Source of the DNA: Picosynechococcus sp. PCC 7003
GTDB taxonomy: Bacteria > Cyanobacteriota > Cyanobacteriia > Cyanobacteriales > MRBY01
Length of the DNA: 64,000 bases
Assembly (NCBI RefSeq): GCF_001693255.1
Contig: NZ_CP016474.1
Location: 2,250,661 to 2,314,660 of the forward strand
Reading direction: 5' to 3'
Below the pieces are notes generated by a model. That model saw nothing but the letters and a program-made list of their open reading frames with translations. It was not told where the DNA came from and searched no databases. Numbering within the stretch: position 1 is the stretch's first letter; the number at the start of each line of letters is the position of its first letter. Both the position numbers and the translations under genes were made by a program. Below are positions 26,799 to 35,957 of the stretch, in pieces.

Positions 26799-27973
26799 CT
26801 TCCTGATTCAACGGGAACTGCATCCAACAAAACAGACGTTTTGCCAGGTTGTCTTACATTCCCTCCCCAGGCAGTATCGCTGGTTCCCAACGACAATATC
26901 CGCAAGCCTTCATTCCTGATGTTGATTGCCGCATTGATGTCCCTGTCATGATGAGTGCCACACCCTTCACAAGTCCAGGCTCGTACCTCTAACGGCAAAC
27001 TTCCCACCCGGTTTAGACAAACATGACAAGTTTTAGAACTAGGAAAGAAGCGGTCAATCTCCAGATACACCTTTCCTTCCCACTCCGCCTTGTACTTGAG
27101 CATCGTGCAAAACATTCCCCAGCCCGCATCACTAATTGCCTTGGCTAGATTATGATTTCTCACCATGCCCTTCACATTGAGATTCTCCACCACAATCACT
27201 TGGTTTTCGTTTACTACCTTGCGGGATAGCTTGTGGAGAAAATCCCCCCGACAGCGGGCAACCTTGCCGTAGACTCTGGCCACCGCTAACCTTGCCTTCT
27301 GTCGATTTCGACTCCCTTTCCGTTTCCGAGAAAGCCTTTGCTGTTTTCGCTTTAGGTTCCGTTGATGCTTGGCAAAATGCCGGGGGTTAGCAAACTTAGA
27401 ACCCTCACTGGTAATCGCAAAGTGATTCAACCCCACATCAATCCCCACAGCCTTATCGGACGGCAGCGACTCAACCTTTTCCTGGCCATCATCCACCAAC
27501 ACAGAAGCAAAATACTTCCCATCAGAATTACGGGAAACAGTTACCATTTTTATCGTTCCCTCAAAAGGGCGATGGACGCAACAGTGGACAGCCCCAATCT
27601 TAGGAAGATGCAAATAATCCCCGTCAAATTTGACATTTTGAGGATAGCTGATGGATTGTCTTCCATGCTTTGACTTGAACCGAGGCAACATCGCCCGTTT
27701 CTCAAAGAAATTTTTGTAAGCAGTGGAGAGATTGAGAGCGACCACCTGAAGACACTGAGAATAGGGTTCTTTTAGCCACTCATACTCCCTTTTGAGAGCA
27801 GGCAAAAGCCCTTGAAGATAGCCACGAGATAAACCCTTCCCAGTTGATTGGTAAGTCTGTTGACACAAATGCAGCGCATAGTTCCAGAACCAACGAGCAC
27901 AACCAAAAGATTTCGCCAGGGAAACCTGTTGGTCAGCAGTAGGATAAAGTCTGTACTTGTAAGCGCGGTACAT
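26780..27973 (-). CDS. tnpB: RNA-guided endonuclease TnpB (OrfB)
   Basis: A 397-aa protein, the family length. It starts with the typical YRAYKYRLYPT helix (OrfB N-terminal HTH). RuvC residues appear intact: D179 in GIDVG, E263 in VVENLNVKGM, and the Asp pair at 343-345 in HDRDINAA. The zinc finger has C316, C319, C335 and C338. The C-terminus (VESGSPRSNL) runs into the end hairpin. TnpB is a nuclease guided by an RNA from the element's end and helps the element persist. All catalytic residues are present and there is no frameshift, so it may be active. Confidence 0.95.
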   Translation of the reverse strand: MYRAYKYRLYPTADQQVSLAKSFGCARWFWNYALHLCQQTYQSTGKGLSRGYLQGLLPALKREYEWLKEPYSQCLQVVALNLSTAYKNFFEKRAMLPRFKSKHGRQSISYPQNVKFDGDYLHLPKIGAVHCCVHRPFEGTIKMVTVSRNSDGKYFASVLVDDGQEKVESLPSDKAVGIDVGLNHFAITSEGSKFANPRHFAKHQRNLKRKQQRLSRKRKGSRNRQKARLAVARVYGKVARCRGDFLHKLSRKVVNENQVIVVENLNVKGMVRNHNLAKAISDAGWGMFCTMLKYKAEWEGKVYLEIDRFFPSSKTCHVCLNRVGSLPLEVRAWTCEGCGTHHDRDINAAINIRNEGLRILSLGTSDTAWGGNVRQPGKTSVLLDAVPVESGSPRSNL

Positions 27974-28055
27974 TTACCAGAAAAGGAGAAACCCGATAAA
28001 CAAATTATAGCATCAACTAAAAAGCTTGTCTCATCCCCATTGAAGAGAATCGACA

Positions 28056-28105
28056 AGCGCGGGATGTCCGTGTATCCCGACGCTGAATTAAAATTACAGC
28101 GCGGG
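28056..28105. repeat. Two overlapping, mutually exclusive hairpins at the tnpB element 5' end
   Basis: Hairpin 1 (28056-28084) pairs AGCG-CGGGAT with ATCCCG-A-CGCT. Hairpin 2 (28076-28105) pairs CCCG-A-CGCTG with CAGCG-CGGG. They share 28076-28084, so only one can form at a time. Hairpin 2 matches the element's 3' hairpin in stem and bulge. Confidence 0.65.
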
Positions 28106-28213
28106 ACTTACTGCCTCCCGAACCCACCAAAAGTTAAAAAAGGGAACTTAACGCTGTCTTGGCCCTCTAAGATGGAACTAAGTAACTATGCGCAGCCCCG
28201 AACGCAAATTCCC

Positions 28214-29038
28214 ATGAATAGCAGCACTCCTTGGATCCTTTTGGGAACAGTCCTCCTTCTCGGTTCCGGTACCCCCGGACTGTCCCAGACCGCCCCTGAA
28301 ACAAACAATAACGCCGCCAACGCGATCCAACGGTATAACGCAGGGGTCGATGCCCTCACCCAAGGGAATTTTGAGGGGGCGATCGCCGAATTTTCGGCAG
28401 CGATTAACCTCGACGAATCCGACCCCGACGCCTACTACAATCGCGGCTACAGCTACCATGTCCTGGGGGAATACCAGGCTGCCTACGACGACTACAGCCA
28501 GGCGATCCAGCTCAAGCCCGAATTTGCCGACGCCTACGGGAACCGCTGCTATGCTGCTTATCTGCTCGACAACTATGAACAGGCGATCGCCGATTGTGAC
28601 CAAGCGATCATCCTCAAAAATAACAATCCAGATTTTTTTATTAATCGGGGCAATGCCTACGACGATCTCGCCCTCCAGGCCCGCAATGCTAACCAAACCG
28701 AACTCGCCAACGGTTACCATGCCAAGGCGATCGCCGACTACAATGCCGCCCTGACCCTCCGGCCCAACTACTCAAAGGCCTACTACAATCGCGCCCTCGC
28801 CCATAACCGTTTCGAAAATCACACCGCCGCCCTCCAGGATTACACCGCCAGCATTACCGGTAATCCCGAATTCGCCGAAGCCTACTACAATCGCGCCATT
28901 ACCCACTACAAACTCGATAATCTCGAACAGGCGATCGCCGATATGACCCAAGCCGCTTCCCTTTTCGAGCAGCAAAATCAAGCCACAAACCAAACCCAAG
29001 CCCTTAAAATTATTGAGAGTCTCCAAGGTCAGCTCTGA
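28214..29038 (+). CDS. Secreted TPR-repeat protein
   Basis: A 274-aa protein with a Sec signal peptide (ILLGTVLLLGSGTPGLSQT) and about six or seven tetratricopeptide repeats filling the rest, with recurring A-YYNRG-Y-LG-Y-A--DY--AI-L-P patterns. Predicted periplasmic, as a protein-protein interaction scaffold. ATG 28214 starts directly before the signal; an ATG at 28172 would add 14 residues, and the frame runs open further upstream into the tnpB element. It lies 107 bp upstream of dnaK but has its own character. Confidence 0.85.
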   Translation: MNSSTPWILLGTVLLLGSGTPGLSQTAPETNNNAANAIQRYNAGVDALTQGNFEGAIAEFSAAINLDESDPDAYYNRGYSYHVLGEYQAAYDDYSQAIQLKPEFADAYGNRCYAAYLLDNYEQAIADCDQAIILKNNNPDFFINRGNAYDDLALQARNANQTELANGYHAKAIADYNAALTLRPNYSKAYYNRALAHNRFENHTAALQDYTASITGNPEFAEAYYNRAITHYKLDNLEQAIADMTQAASLFEQQNQATNQTQALKIIESLQGQL

Positions 29039-29145
29039 AATTCCCCAATCGCTTCGATAAAATAAAGGGCAAATATTGTTAACAATCGTGGCGCAACCTA
29101 ATATATATAGATTGTCGGGCCACACCAAGGAGAATCAAAAAACGC

Positions 29146-31401
29146 ATGGGTAGAGTAGTCGGCATCGATCTAGGAACCACAAATTCCGTCGTTGCAGTGA
29201 TGGAAGGCGGCAAACCCCTTGTCATTGCAAATTCCGAAGGAGCCAGAACCACCCCCTCCGTCGTTGGCTTTAACAAAGATGGCGAACTCCTCGTCGGCCA
29301 AATGGCGCGCCGTCAAGCTGTGCTCAACCCCCAAAACACCTACTACGGCGTAAAACGCTTCATGGGCCGCCGTTACAGCGAACTCACCCCCGAATCAAAA
29401 CAAGTCCCCTACACCATCCGCCGTACCGATACCGATACCGTCAAAATCCGCTGTCCCCGTCTCCGCCAAGAATTCGCCCCCGAAGAAATTTCCGCCAAAA
29501 TTATCCGTCGCCTCGCCGATGAAGCCGAACGTTACCTCGGTGAACCCGTTACGGGGGCAGTGATCACCGTGCCTGCCTACTTCAACGATGCCCAACGCCA
29601 GGCGACCCGTGATGCCGGACGCATTGCGGGCCTCGAAGTCCTGCGGATTATCAACGAACCCACCGCCGCCGCCCTTGCCTATGGCTTAGAGCAACAAGGT
29701 AGCTCCTCCATTCTGGTCTTTGACCTAGGGGGCGGTACTTTTGATGTCTCCGTATTGGAAGTGGGAGATGGCGTTTTTGAAGTGAAAGCCACCAGCGGTG
29801 ATACCCAACTCGGTGGGAATGATTTTGATAAAAAAATTGTTGATTGGCTCGCTGAGAAATTTCTCGAAGCCGAAAAAATTGATCTCCGCAAAGACCGTCA
29901 GGCCCTCCAACGGCTCACCGAGGCCGCCGAAAAAGCCAAAATCGAACTGTCTGGGGTGACGGTCACTGAAATCAATCTTCCCTTTATTACCGCCACCGAG
30001 GACGGGCCCAAACACCTCGAAACCCAACTCGACCGAGCCACCTTTGAGAGCCTCTGCGGGGAGTTAATTAGTCGTTTGCGTCGCCCCATCAAACGCGCCC
30101 TCCAGGATGCGGGTATTAGCCCTGTGCAAATTCGGGAGGTTGTCCTTGTGGGTGGTTCTACGCGTATTCCCCTCGTCCAGGGTCTCGTGCGCAGTTTCAT
30201 TGACCGCGAACCCAATCAAAATGTTAACCCCGACGAAGTAGTGGCGGTAGGGGCCGCGATCCAAGCAGGCATCCTCGGTGGGGAAGTCAAAGACATTCTG
30301 CTCCTCGATGTAACGCCACTGTCCCTGGGGCTAGAGACCATCGGTGGCGTAACGAAAAAGCTGATTCCCCGGAATACGACGATCCCGGTGCGGCGTTCTG
30401 ATATTTTTTCGACGGGGGAAAATAACCAAACCGTCGTCGAAATTCATGTGGTCCAGGGGGAACGGGAAATGGCCCAGGGGAATAAATCCCTTGGTCGCTT
30501 TAAGTTAACGGGAATTCCCCCAGCGCCCCGTGGTATCCCTCAGGTTCAAGTATCCTTTGACATTGATGCCAATGGGATTTTACAGGTGTCGGCCCGGGAT
30601 AAAACCACCGGCCGGGAACAAAGCATTACAATTCAAGGTTCTTCGACGTTGACCGACAGTGAAGTGAACCGGATGATGCGGGATGCGGAACAGTTCGCCC
30701 AAGAGGATCGAGAACGGCGGGAGAAGGTCGAAAAACGGAACCGGGCAAAGGCCTTAACGGATCAGGCCCAACGCAGACTGAAGGAAGTGACCCTTGATTT
30801 TGGGAGCCAGTTTGCGAGCTATTATCGTCGGCGCATTGAAAGTTTGTCCCAGGAAATTTTAGATAGCCTCAAACAAAATGACGATCGCCGTTTGGATCGG
30901 GCCCAAGCGGATTTACAAGATGCCTTGTATGAACTCAACCGCGAGGTGCGTCTCCAGTATGACCAAGGGGAAGATGATTCTTTCTTTGACACGATTAAGA
31001 AAACCTTGATCGGCGATGATGAGGATGATCTGTACTATGATTCCCGTTCTAACTACCGACCTGGGGCTGGCTACCCACCGCAGCGGGGCTATGATGCGCC
31101 ACCCCAACGTAATTATGATTACGCCCCCCGGCCGCCCCAAAGACCGCAACCAACGCGAAATTATGACTATGGGGCTGCCCAACCGCGTCAAAATTATGGG
31201 GGCGATCGCCCGATGGATGACCGCTATGGTAACGGCACTGCCCCCCGTCGCCCCGTGGAACCGCCTGCGGCTCGCCCACCCCGGCCCACCAGTCGCGATC
31301 CCTACGAGCAACGGAACGTTTCCCGCAAGTATTACAGCCAAGGACAGGGGCGCAATATCCCCTACGAAAATGATTGGGATGAGGACGATGAATGGTTCTA
31401 G
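29146..31401 (+). CDS. dnaK3: Hsp70 chaperone DnaK, long-tailed DnaK3 type
   Basis: A 751-aa ATP-dependent chaperone. The nucleotide-binding domain (1 to about 380) carries [19 protein letters not shown] and [11 protein letters not shown]. The substrate domain (about 385-505, [16 protein letters not shown]) and lid follow. After about residue 615 comes a disordered tail of some 135 residues rich in Arg, Pro, Tyr and Asn with repeated RNYDY motifs. Long-tailed cyanobacterial DnaK encoded beside dnaJ is the DnaK3 type (sll1932 in Synechocystis), reported as thylakoid-associated. The dnaJ gene follows at 98 bp, supporting this assignment. Confidence 0.9.
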   Translation: MGRVVGIDLGTTNSVVAVMEGGKPLVIANSEGARTTPSVVGFNKDGELLVGQMARRQAVLNPQNTYYGVKRFMGRRYSELTPESKQVPYTIRRTDTDTVKIRCPRLRQEFAPEEISAKIIRRLADEAERYLGEPVTGAVITVPAYFNDAQRQATRDAGRIAGLEVLRIINEPTAAALAYGLEQQGSSSILVFDLGGGTFDVSVLEVGDGVFEVKATSGDTQLGGNDFDKKIVDWLAEKFLEAEKIDLRKDRQALQRLTEAAEKAKIELSGVTVTEINLPFITATEDGPKHLETQLDRATFESLCGELISRLRRPIKRALQDAGISPVQIREVVLVGGSTRIPLVQGLVRSFIDREPNQNVNPDEVVAVGAAIQAGILGGEVKDILLLDVTPLSLGLETIGGVTKKLIPRNTTIPVRRSDIFSTGENNQTVVEIHVVQGEREMAQGNKSLGRFKLTGIPPAPRGIPQVQVSFDIDANGILQVSARDKTTGREQSITIQGSSTLTDSEVNRMMRDAEQFAQEDRERREKVEKRNRAKALTDQAQRRLKEVTLDFGSQFASYYRRRIESLSQEILDSLKQNDDRRLDRAQADLQDALYELNREVRLQYDQGEDDSFFDTIKKTLIGDDEDDLYYDSRSNYRPGAGYPPQRGYDAPPQRNYDYAPRPPQRPQPTRNYDYGAAQPRQNYGGDRPMDDRYGNGTAPRRPVEPPAARPPRPTSRDPYEQRNVSRKYYSQGQGRNIPYENDWDEDDEWF

Positions 31402-31499
31402 ACAGTTGTTTTACTTCGTAATTCCGGCATAATAAACATCACATCTGGGAACAGTGCGTCATTATCTAAGGAGAGAATTCCTCACTCTGTCGCCTAAAT

Positions 31500-32447
31500 A
31501 TGAACAATTTGCGTAACTATTATGAAATTTTAGGCGTTCCTCGTAATGCCTCCAGTGATGAGATTAAGCGCTCCTTTCGACGGTTAGCGCGGCGCTATCA
31601 TCCGGATGTCAACCCAGGGGATAAGGTAGCAGAAGAAAAGTTTAAGGATCTCAACGAGGCCTATGAGGTGCTGTCCGATGATGGGCGGCGATCGCAGTAT
31701 GACCAGTTCACCCGGGCCATGGGGGGGAAATACAGTCGTCCCGGTTTTAACCGCGCCAACCGACCCCAGCGCAATGATTTTAGCCAATTTGCCAATATTG
31801 GCAGTGTCAATCCCTTTGGGCCGAAAGACCGGCAACAGACCACCACCCGGGTCCGGAGCAATAGCTATGAGGATTTTCGCCCCGGCACCACAAAAACAAC
31901 CAAAGTGGCGACCCCAAAATCCCCCGCCAAACGCGATGTCGAAGCACGCCTCACCCTTCCCCTAGAGAAAGCCTATCGGGGGGGACGAGAACGGATTCGC
32001 CTCGAAGATGGGCGATCGCTCGAAGTCGATATGCCGCCCCACATGGTCGACGGCCAGCGCATTCGGTTGCGGAATCAGGGCATCAATGGCGGCAACCTGT
32101 ATCTCAAAATTACTGTCGCCCCCCATCCTTTCTTTGAAGTGCAAGGTGCTGATATTTACTGCCAAGTGCCCCTTAGTCCCAGTGAAGCAATTCTCGGCGG
32201 TTCCATCGAAATCCCGACTATTGATGGCCTCGTGAAAATGACCGTACCCAAGGGCGTCAAACCAGGACAAAGATTGCGCTTAGCCAATAAGGGATATCCC
32301 CGTAGCTCTGGTTCTCGGGGAGATCAACTGGTGGAAGTGCAGTTAGTTTTACCCCCAGAAATTACCGAAGAAGAACGGGCCTTGTATGAAAAGCTGCGGG
32401 AAGTGGAAAGTTTTAATCCCCGCAAAAATATTTATCAGTATTCGTAA
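31500..32447 (+). CDS. dnaJ: DnaJ/CbpA-type co-chaperone, partner of DnaK3
   Basis: A 315-aa J protein. The J domain spans residues 1-70 with HPD at 34-36 ([10 protein letters not shown]). A Gly/Phe/Asn-rich linker and two C-terminal beta domains (about 150-300) follow; there is no CxxCxGxG zinc finger, so it is a type II protein. HPD should stimulate the DnaK3 ATPase. The pairing with the long-tailed dnaK is conserved in Synechocystis (sll1932-sll1933). The rlu gene follows after 8 bp. Confidence 0.92.
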   Translation: MNNLRNYYEILGVPRNASSDEIKRSFRRLARRYHPDVNPGDKVAEEKFKDLNEAYEVLSDDGRRSQYDQFTRAMGGKYSRPGFNRANRPQRNDFSQFANIGSVNPFGPKDRQQTTTRVRSNSYEDFRPGTTKTTKVATPKSPAKRDVEARLTLPLEKAYRGGRERIRLEDGRSLEVDMPPHMVDGQRIRLRNQGINGGNLYLKITVAPHPFFEVQGADIYCQVPLSPSEAILGGSIEIPTIDGLVKMTVPKGVKPGQRLRLANKGYPRSSGSRGDQLVEVQLVLPPEITEEERALYEKLREVESFNPRKNIYQYS

Positions 32448-32455
32448 CTCGTAAA

Positions 32456-33367
32456 ATGCTCAATCGAGGCTGGGTCTACCGGGATCGAATAAAACCGTCC
32501 CAAGCAGGACTAGCGGTCTTGGATTTTTATGGGCAATTTTATCGCCATTCAACGCGACAAGAATGGGCGAAACGGATTGAAAATCAACAAATTTTCGTGG
32601 ACGGCAAACCGGCTACCGCGACCCAAATTTTAGAAAAGAACCAGCGGCTAGAGTATCATCGCGCTCCCTGGGAGGAGCCAGATGTGCCGTTAAATTTCCA
32701 AATTTTGCACCAAGACCCCCATTTTTGGATCATTGATAAACCAGCGGGTTTACCGGTGCTGCCAGCGGGAAACTTCCTGGAAAATACGTTGTTAGCACAG
32801 CTTAAAAGACAATTTCCCCACGAAAGTTTAGCGCCGATTCATCGCTTGGGACGGGGAACTTCTGGGTTGATGATCCTGGGGCGATCGCCTTTGGGGCGGC
32901 AATTTTTAACACGACAGTTACGAGACCATAAAATCACAAAAATTTATCGCGCCTTAATTCCAGCGGGGGATTATCCCGATCAGCTGACAATTAAAACCCC
33001 CATCGGCAGAGTATTTCACCCAACTTTGGGAACCATTTTTGCGGCGAAAGAGGACGGCAGTTTTGCCCATAGTGAAATGCGGGTTTTACAACGTTCAGAA
33101 AAAGCTTCACTTGTTGAAGTGCAAATTTTCACTGGACGTCCCCACCAAATTCGCATTCACATGGCCGCGATGGGCTTCCCCCTGCTCGGCGATCCACTTT
33201 ATCTTCCAGGGGGTTTACCCACCATTTACAAAGATGCCAATAACATGCCTTTGCCAGGGGATTGTGGCTATGCCCTTAATGCCTATTATCTAAAGTTTCA
33301 GCACCCCCACCAGGACAAACCTATTGATTTTTGCTCGCAGTTTAACGAGCTTGCTCTAGACTTCTGA
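32456..33367 (+). CDS. RluA-family pseudouridine synthase-like protein, altered active site
   Basis: A 303-aa protein with RluA-family features: a short S4-like N-terminus, WIIDKPAGLPV, a central motif HRLGRGTSGLMILG at residues 129-142, and GRPHQIRIHMAAMGFPLLGDPLY. In canonical members the central motif is HRLDxxTSG and its Asp is the catalytic nucleophile. Here residue 132 is Gly (GGA at 32849-32851) and the second Asp position is Gly too. Plant and cyanobacterial relatives share this HRLGRGTSG form, so it is a conserved subfamily and not a sequencing slip. It follows dnaJ by 8 bp and overlaps the convergent mscS end by 12 bp. Confidence 0.85.
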   Translation: MLNRGWVYRDRIKPSQAGLAVLDFYGQFYRHSTRQEWAKRIENQQIFVDGKPATATQILEKNQRLEYHRAPWEEPDVPLNFQILHQDPHFWIIDKPAGLPVLPAGNFLENTLLAQLKRQFPHESLAPIHRLGRGTSGLMILGRSPLGRQFLTRQLRDHKITKIYRALIPAGDYPDQLTIKTPIGRVFHPTLGTIFAAKEDGSFAHSEMRVLQRSEKASLVEVQIFTGRPHQIRIHMAAMGFPLLGDPLYLPGGLPTIYKDANNMPLPGDCGYALNAYYLKFQHPHQDKPIDFCSQFNELALDF

Positions 33368-34222
33368 TTGCAATTGCACGGCTACGGGAGTGAGCTGAAT
33401 CGTTTCAAAGGGCATATCAATCCCTGCTGCGGTTAAAGCGGTAAAAACTTTTTCCCGGAGGGCAAAGCGTTCTGAAATATGGGTGCGTTCATTGCGTAAC
33501 CAAACCTGGAGCTGGAGGGCCACATTGTAGTCATTGAGAGCCGTCACCACGACTTTGGCTGGCGGTGTGTCGGCAAATAGGCTGTGATCATCGACTAAAG
33601 ACAAGAGGATCTGTCGCACCCGGTCTAAATTCTCATGGACAGCCACAGTAACATCAATATCGAGGCGTAACTGGGGAAAATTGGTGTAGGAGATTACCGT
33701 CGAATTAATCACAACAGAATTGGGCACCGCTAACATGCGGCCATCAACGGTAACGATGCGCGTACTCCTCAGGGTGATTGTTTCGACGCGACCATAGAGA
33801 CCATTGATTTCCACAAGGTCGTCAATGACAAAGGGCCTGTCCCAAAAAATTAGCAGTCCAGAAATCAAATTTGAAAGGGCATCCCGGGCGGCAAAGCCGA
33901 CCGTTAACCCCACAAGTCCCAGGCTGGTAACGATTGCGGCCATGTTAATCCCAACTGCATTAAGGGCTTGGATCGCGCCAAAGGTCAAAATGGCATAGCG
34001 AACGAGAGTTCTCAAAAAGCGGGCAGAGGTTTTATCGAGTTTTGATTTTTGGAAGGAAGCATAGAGGGGCACATCAACAATTTTCCAAAGGCCGTAGAAC
34101 ACTGCGAAGGTAACCAGGGCGACGACGAGATTAATCAGGCCCTGGGCGATTTGGTCACCGATCACCTCTAGGTTAAAAACGTTTTGGAGGCGATTGGCAA
34201 TGCTGGTGAACAGGGTTGACAT
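33356..34222 (-). CDS. MscS-family mechanosensitive ion channel
   Basis: A 288-aa protein with three transmembrane segments in the first 110 residues, the pore-lining helix region (LGLVGLTVGFAARDALSNLISG, conserved MscS signature), a beta domain (VIDDLVEINGLYGRVE) and an alpha/beta C-terminal vestibule. It opens on membrane tension to release solutes at hypo-osmotic shock. ATG 34222 is preferred to 34273, since the extra N-terminus comes from the region upstream of psbA and looks non-coding. It is divergent from psbA. Confidence 0.9.
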   Translation of the reverse strand: MSTLFTSIANRLQNVFNLEVIGDQIAQGLINLVVALVTFAVFYGLWKIVDVPLYASFQKSKLDKTSARFLRTLVRYAILTFGAIQALNAVGINMAAIVTSLGLVGLTVGFAARDALSNLISGLLIFWDRPFVIDDLVEINGLYGRVETITLRSTRIVTVDGRMLAVPNSVVINSTVISYTNFPQLRLDIDVTVAVHENLDRVRQILLSLVDDHSLFADTPPAKVVVTALNDYNVALQLQVWLRNERTHISERFALREKVFTALTAAGIDMPFETIQLTPVAVQLQSEV

Positions 34223-34318
34223 GGTGCTGCGTGGTGGGAATGACTTTAGTCTAGTGGGGCGATCGCCTTCCAAGAGCCAGACAGAAAAGATTATTTGCAG
34301 CTTTATTTGCCGAAAGCC

Positions 34319-34348
34319 TTGCCTTTTTTAGAAAAGACGCTATATAAT
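34319..34348 (+). promoter_or_regulatory. Probable psbA promoter
   Basis: TTGCCT (34319-34324) and TATAAT (34343-34348) are spaced by 18 bp, 74 bp before the psbA start. The leader contains two near copies of GCGATTGAG / GTGATTAAG around an AAGCAATAAA stretch. Confidence 0.55.
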
Positions 34349-34422
34349 CAAAAAGTGATTAAGCAATAAAGCGATTGAGTAATTTGCTTAGTCCCCAGTA
34401 CTTTAAACTGGTACATGCAATT

Positions 34423-35505
34423 ATGACTACACTTCTACAACAGCAAGGCTCTGCCAATCTTTGGGAGCGTTTTTGCCAATGGGTTACAAGCACGGAAAAT
34501 CGTTTTTATGTGGGCTGGTTTGGGGTCTTAATGATTCCCACACTGCTGACTGCAACGACTTGTTTTATCCTGGCATTTGTCGCTGCGCCCCCGGTTGATA
34601 TTGACGGGATTCGCGAGCCGGTTGCTGGCTCTTTGCTGTATGGCAACAATATTATTACCGCTGCTGTGGTGCCGAGTTCTAATGCCATCGGTCTGCACTT
34701 TTACCCCATTTGGGATGCCGCAAATTTAGATGAATGGCTCTACAACGGTGGCCCCTATCAACTGATTGTGTTCCACTTCCTGCTTGGCATCTTTTCCTAT
34801 ATGGGGCGGGAATGGGAACTGTCCTACCGTTTAGGAATGCGTCCGTGGATTGCGGTTGCCTATTCCGCACCGGTGGCGGCGGCGACTGCCGTGCTTTTGA
34901 TTTATTCGATTGGTCAAGGATCTTTTTCCGATGGTTTACCGTTGGGTATTTCTGGCACCTTTAACTTTATGTTTGTGTTGCAAGCTGAACATAATGTGTT
35001 GATGCATCCTTTCCACATGTTGGGGGTTGCCGGTGTCTTTGGTGGCGCGTTGTTCTCGGCGATGCACGGTTCCCTCGTGACCTCTTCTTTGATCCGCGAA
35101 ACCACGGAAACTGAGTCCCAAAATAGTGGCTATCGATTTGGCCAAGAGGAAGAAACCTACAATATTGTGGCGGCCCATGGTTATTTCGGACGCTTGATCT
35201 TCCAATATGCTTCTTTTAACAATAGTCGCGCCCTCCACTTTTTCCTCGCGGCTTGGCCAGTGATTGGTATCTGGTTTGCCTCTTTGGCTGTGGCTTGTTT
35301 TGCCTTTAACTTGAACGGGTTCAACTTCAACCAATCTTTATTGGATTCCCAGGGACGGGTGATCAATACTTGGGCGGATATTCTTAATCGCGCAAATCTG
35401 GGGATTGAGGCCATGCACGAACGTAATGTCCACAATTTCCCCCTTGATTTGGCGGCCGGAGATCAAGCGCCTGTTGCCCTCCAAGCCCCGGCGATTAATG
35501 GCTAA
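34423..35505 (+). CDS. psbA: Photosystem II D1 protein, low-oxygen (D1') form
   Basis: D1 is 360 aa, the family length, and its numbering matches standard D1. Tyr161, His190, the Mn ligands Asp170, Glu189, His332, Glu333 and Asp342, and the processing site after Ala344 are all kept, so it should assemble an active oxygen-evolving centre. It carries Ala80, Leu158 and Ala286, the three changes (G80A, F158L, T286A) that define the D1' protein induced under microaerobic conditions. Glu130 is present and Ser162 replaces the usual Pro. ATG 34423 (MTTLLQQQ) is the true start; the frame is open upstream from 34375. The housekeeping psbA copies must lie elsewhere. Confidence 0.93.
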   Translation: MTTLLQQQGSANLWERFCQWVTSTENRFYVGWFGVLMIPTLLTATTCFILAFVAAPPVDIDGIREPVAGSLLYGNNIITAAVVPSSNAIGLHFYPIWDAANLDEWLYNGGPYQLIVFHFLLGIFSYMGREWELSYRLGMRPWIAVAYSAPVAAATAVLLIYSIGQGSFSDGLPLGISGTFNFMFVLQAEHNVLMHPFHMLGVAGVFGGALFSAMHGSLVTSSLIRETTETESQNSGYRFGQEEETYNIVAAHGYFGRLIFQYASFNNSRALHFFLAAWPVIGIWFASLAVACFAFNLNGFNFNQSLLDSQGRVINTWADILNRANLGIEAMHERNVHNFPLDLAAGDQAPVALQAPAING

Positions 35506-35597
35506 TTGAAATTTGGGATTTGAGTGCAATGATGATTGCTTTGAATAATCTTGGTTTGCTCTGAGTCCTGAAGGAAAAATATACTCTAAATGCTCTC

Positions 35598-35625
35598 AAC
35601 CCCTGCGATTTAAGTGGGGGTTTTT
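35598..35625 (+). terminator. Rho-independent terminator of psbA
   Basis: AACCCC (35598-35603) pairs with GGGGTT (35617-35622), followed by a T run, 93 bp after the stop. Confidence 0.8.
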
Positions 35626-35795
35626 CTTGAGTTTAAAAAATCTGATGGTGTACTCAACTGGTTGTGTTAGACATTTAAATCCTAAAATAAATCACTCAAT
35701 TATTTTTTGAAATCTGAAGTTTTATTAAGGCAAATATTGTCGCTCAAAAGCTCTTATTGTAATGATTGTAGTGCCAGAAATTTTCGAGTTTCATT

Positions 35796-35824
35796 TTGAC
35801 AGTCGCAATTCTGGCCATTAAGAT
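35796..35824 (+). promoter_or_regulatory. Promoter for the heme-PAS protein gene
   Basis: TTGACA (35796-35801) and TAAGAT (35819-35824) are separated by 17 bp, giving a leader of about 125 nt. Together with the psbA terminator this implies that the heme protein gene is transcribed apart from psbA. The rest of the 452-bp gap (35506-35957) is AT-rich with no further feature seen. Confidence 0.6.
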
Positions 35825-35957
35825 AAAAGCATCGATATCAAGTAATTTTGGGCTTTGTTTGGGGGTGTCAAGCAAGCTCTTTTCTCTAGTGTCAGACCAC
35901 AAAATTGCCACTTAAAGAATTGACTTAACCATTAAAGAAAAAATTGGGAAAAATACC

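Larger units (their letters stand above)
26760..28110 (-). mobile_element. IS200/IS605-type element carrying only tnpB
   Basis: The element is read leftwards. It contains a full tnpB but no TnpA tyrosine transposase, so it would need a transposase in trans. Related subterminal hairpins with the same bulged A mark both ends (26768-26798 at the 3' end and 28076-28105 at the 5' end). The exact cleavage sites cannot be set from sequence alone, so the boundaries are approximate. Confidence 0.7.

Noticed and set aside
27848-28213. Upstream extension of the TPR gene frame
   Set aside because: It runs antisense through the tnpB start and element hairpins, and the signal peptide begins only at 28214.
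29062-29110. Possible CIRCE heat-shock element before dnaK3
   Set aside because: Only a TTGTTAACAA palindrome is seen; the TTAGCACTC-N9-GAGTGCTAA pattern is absent.
30913-31341. Antisense ORF over the DnaK3 tail
   Set aside because: It mirrors the low-complexity Arg/Pro/Tyr tail of DnaK3 and shows no family features.
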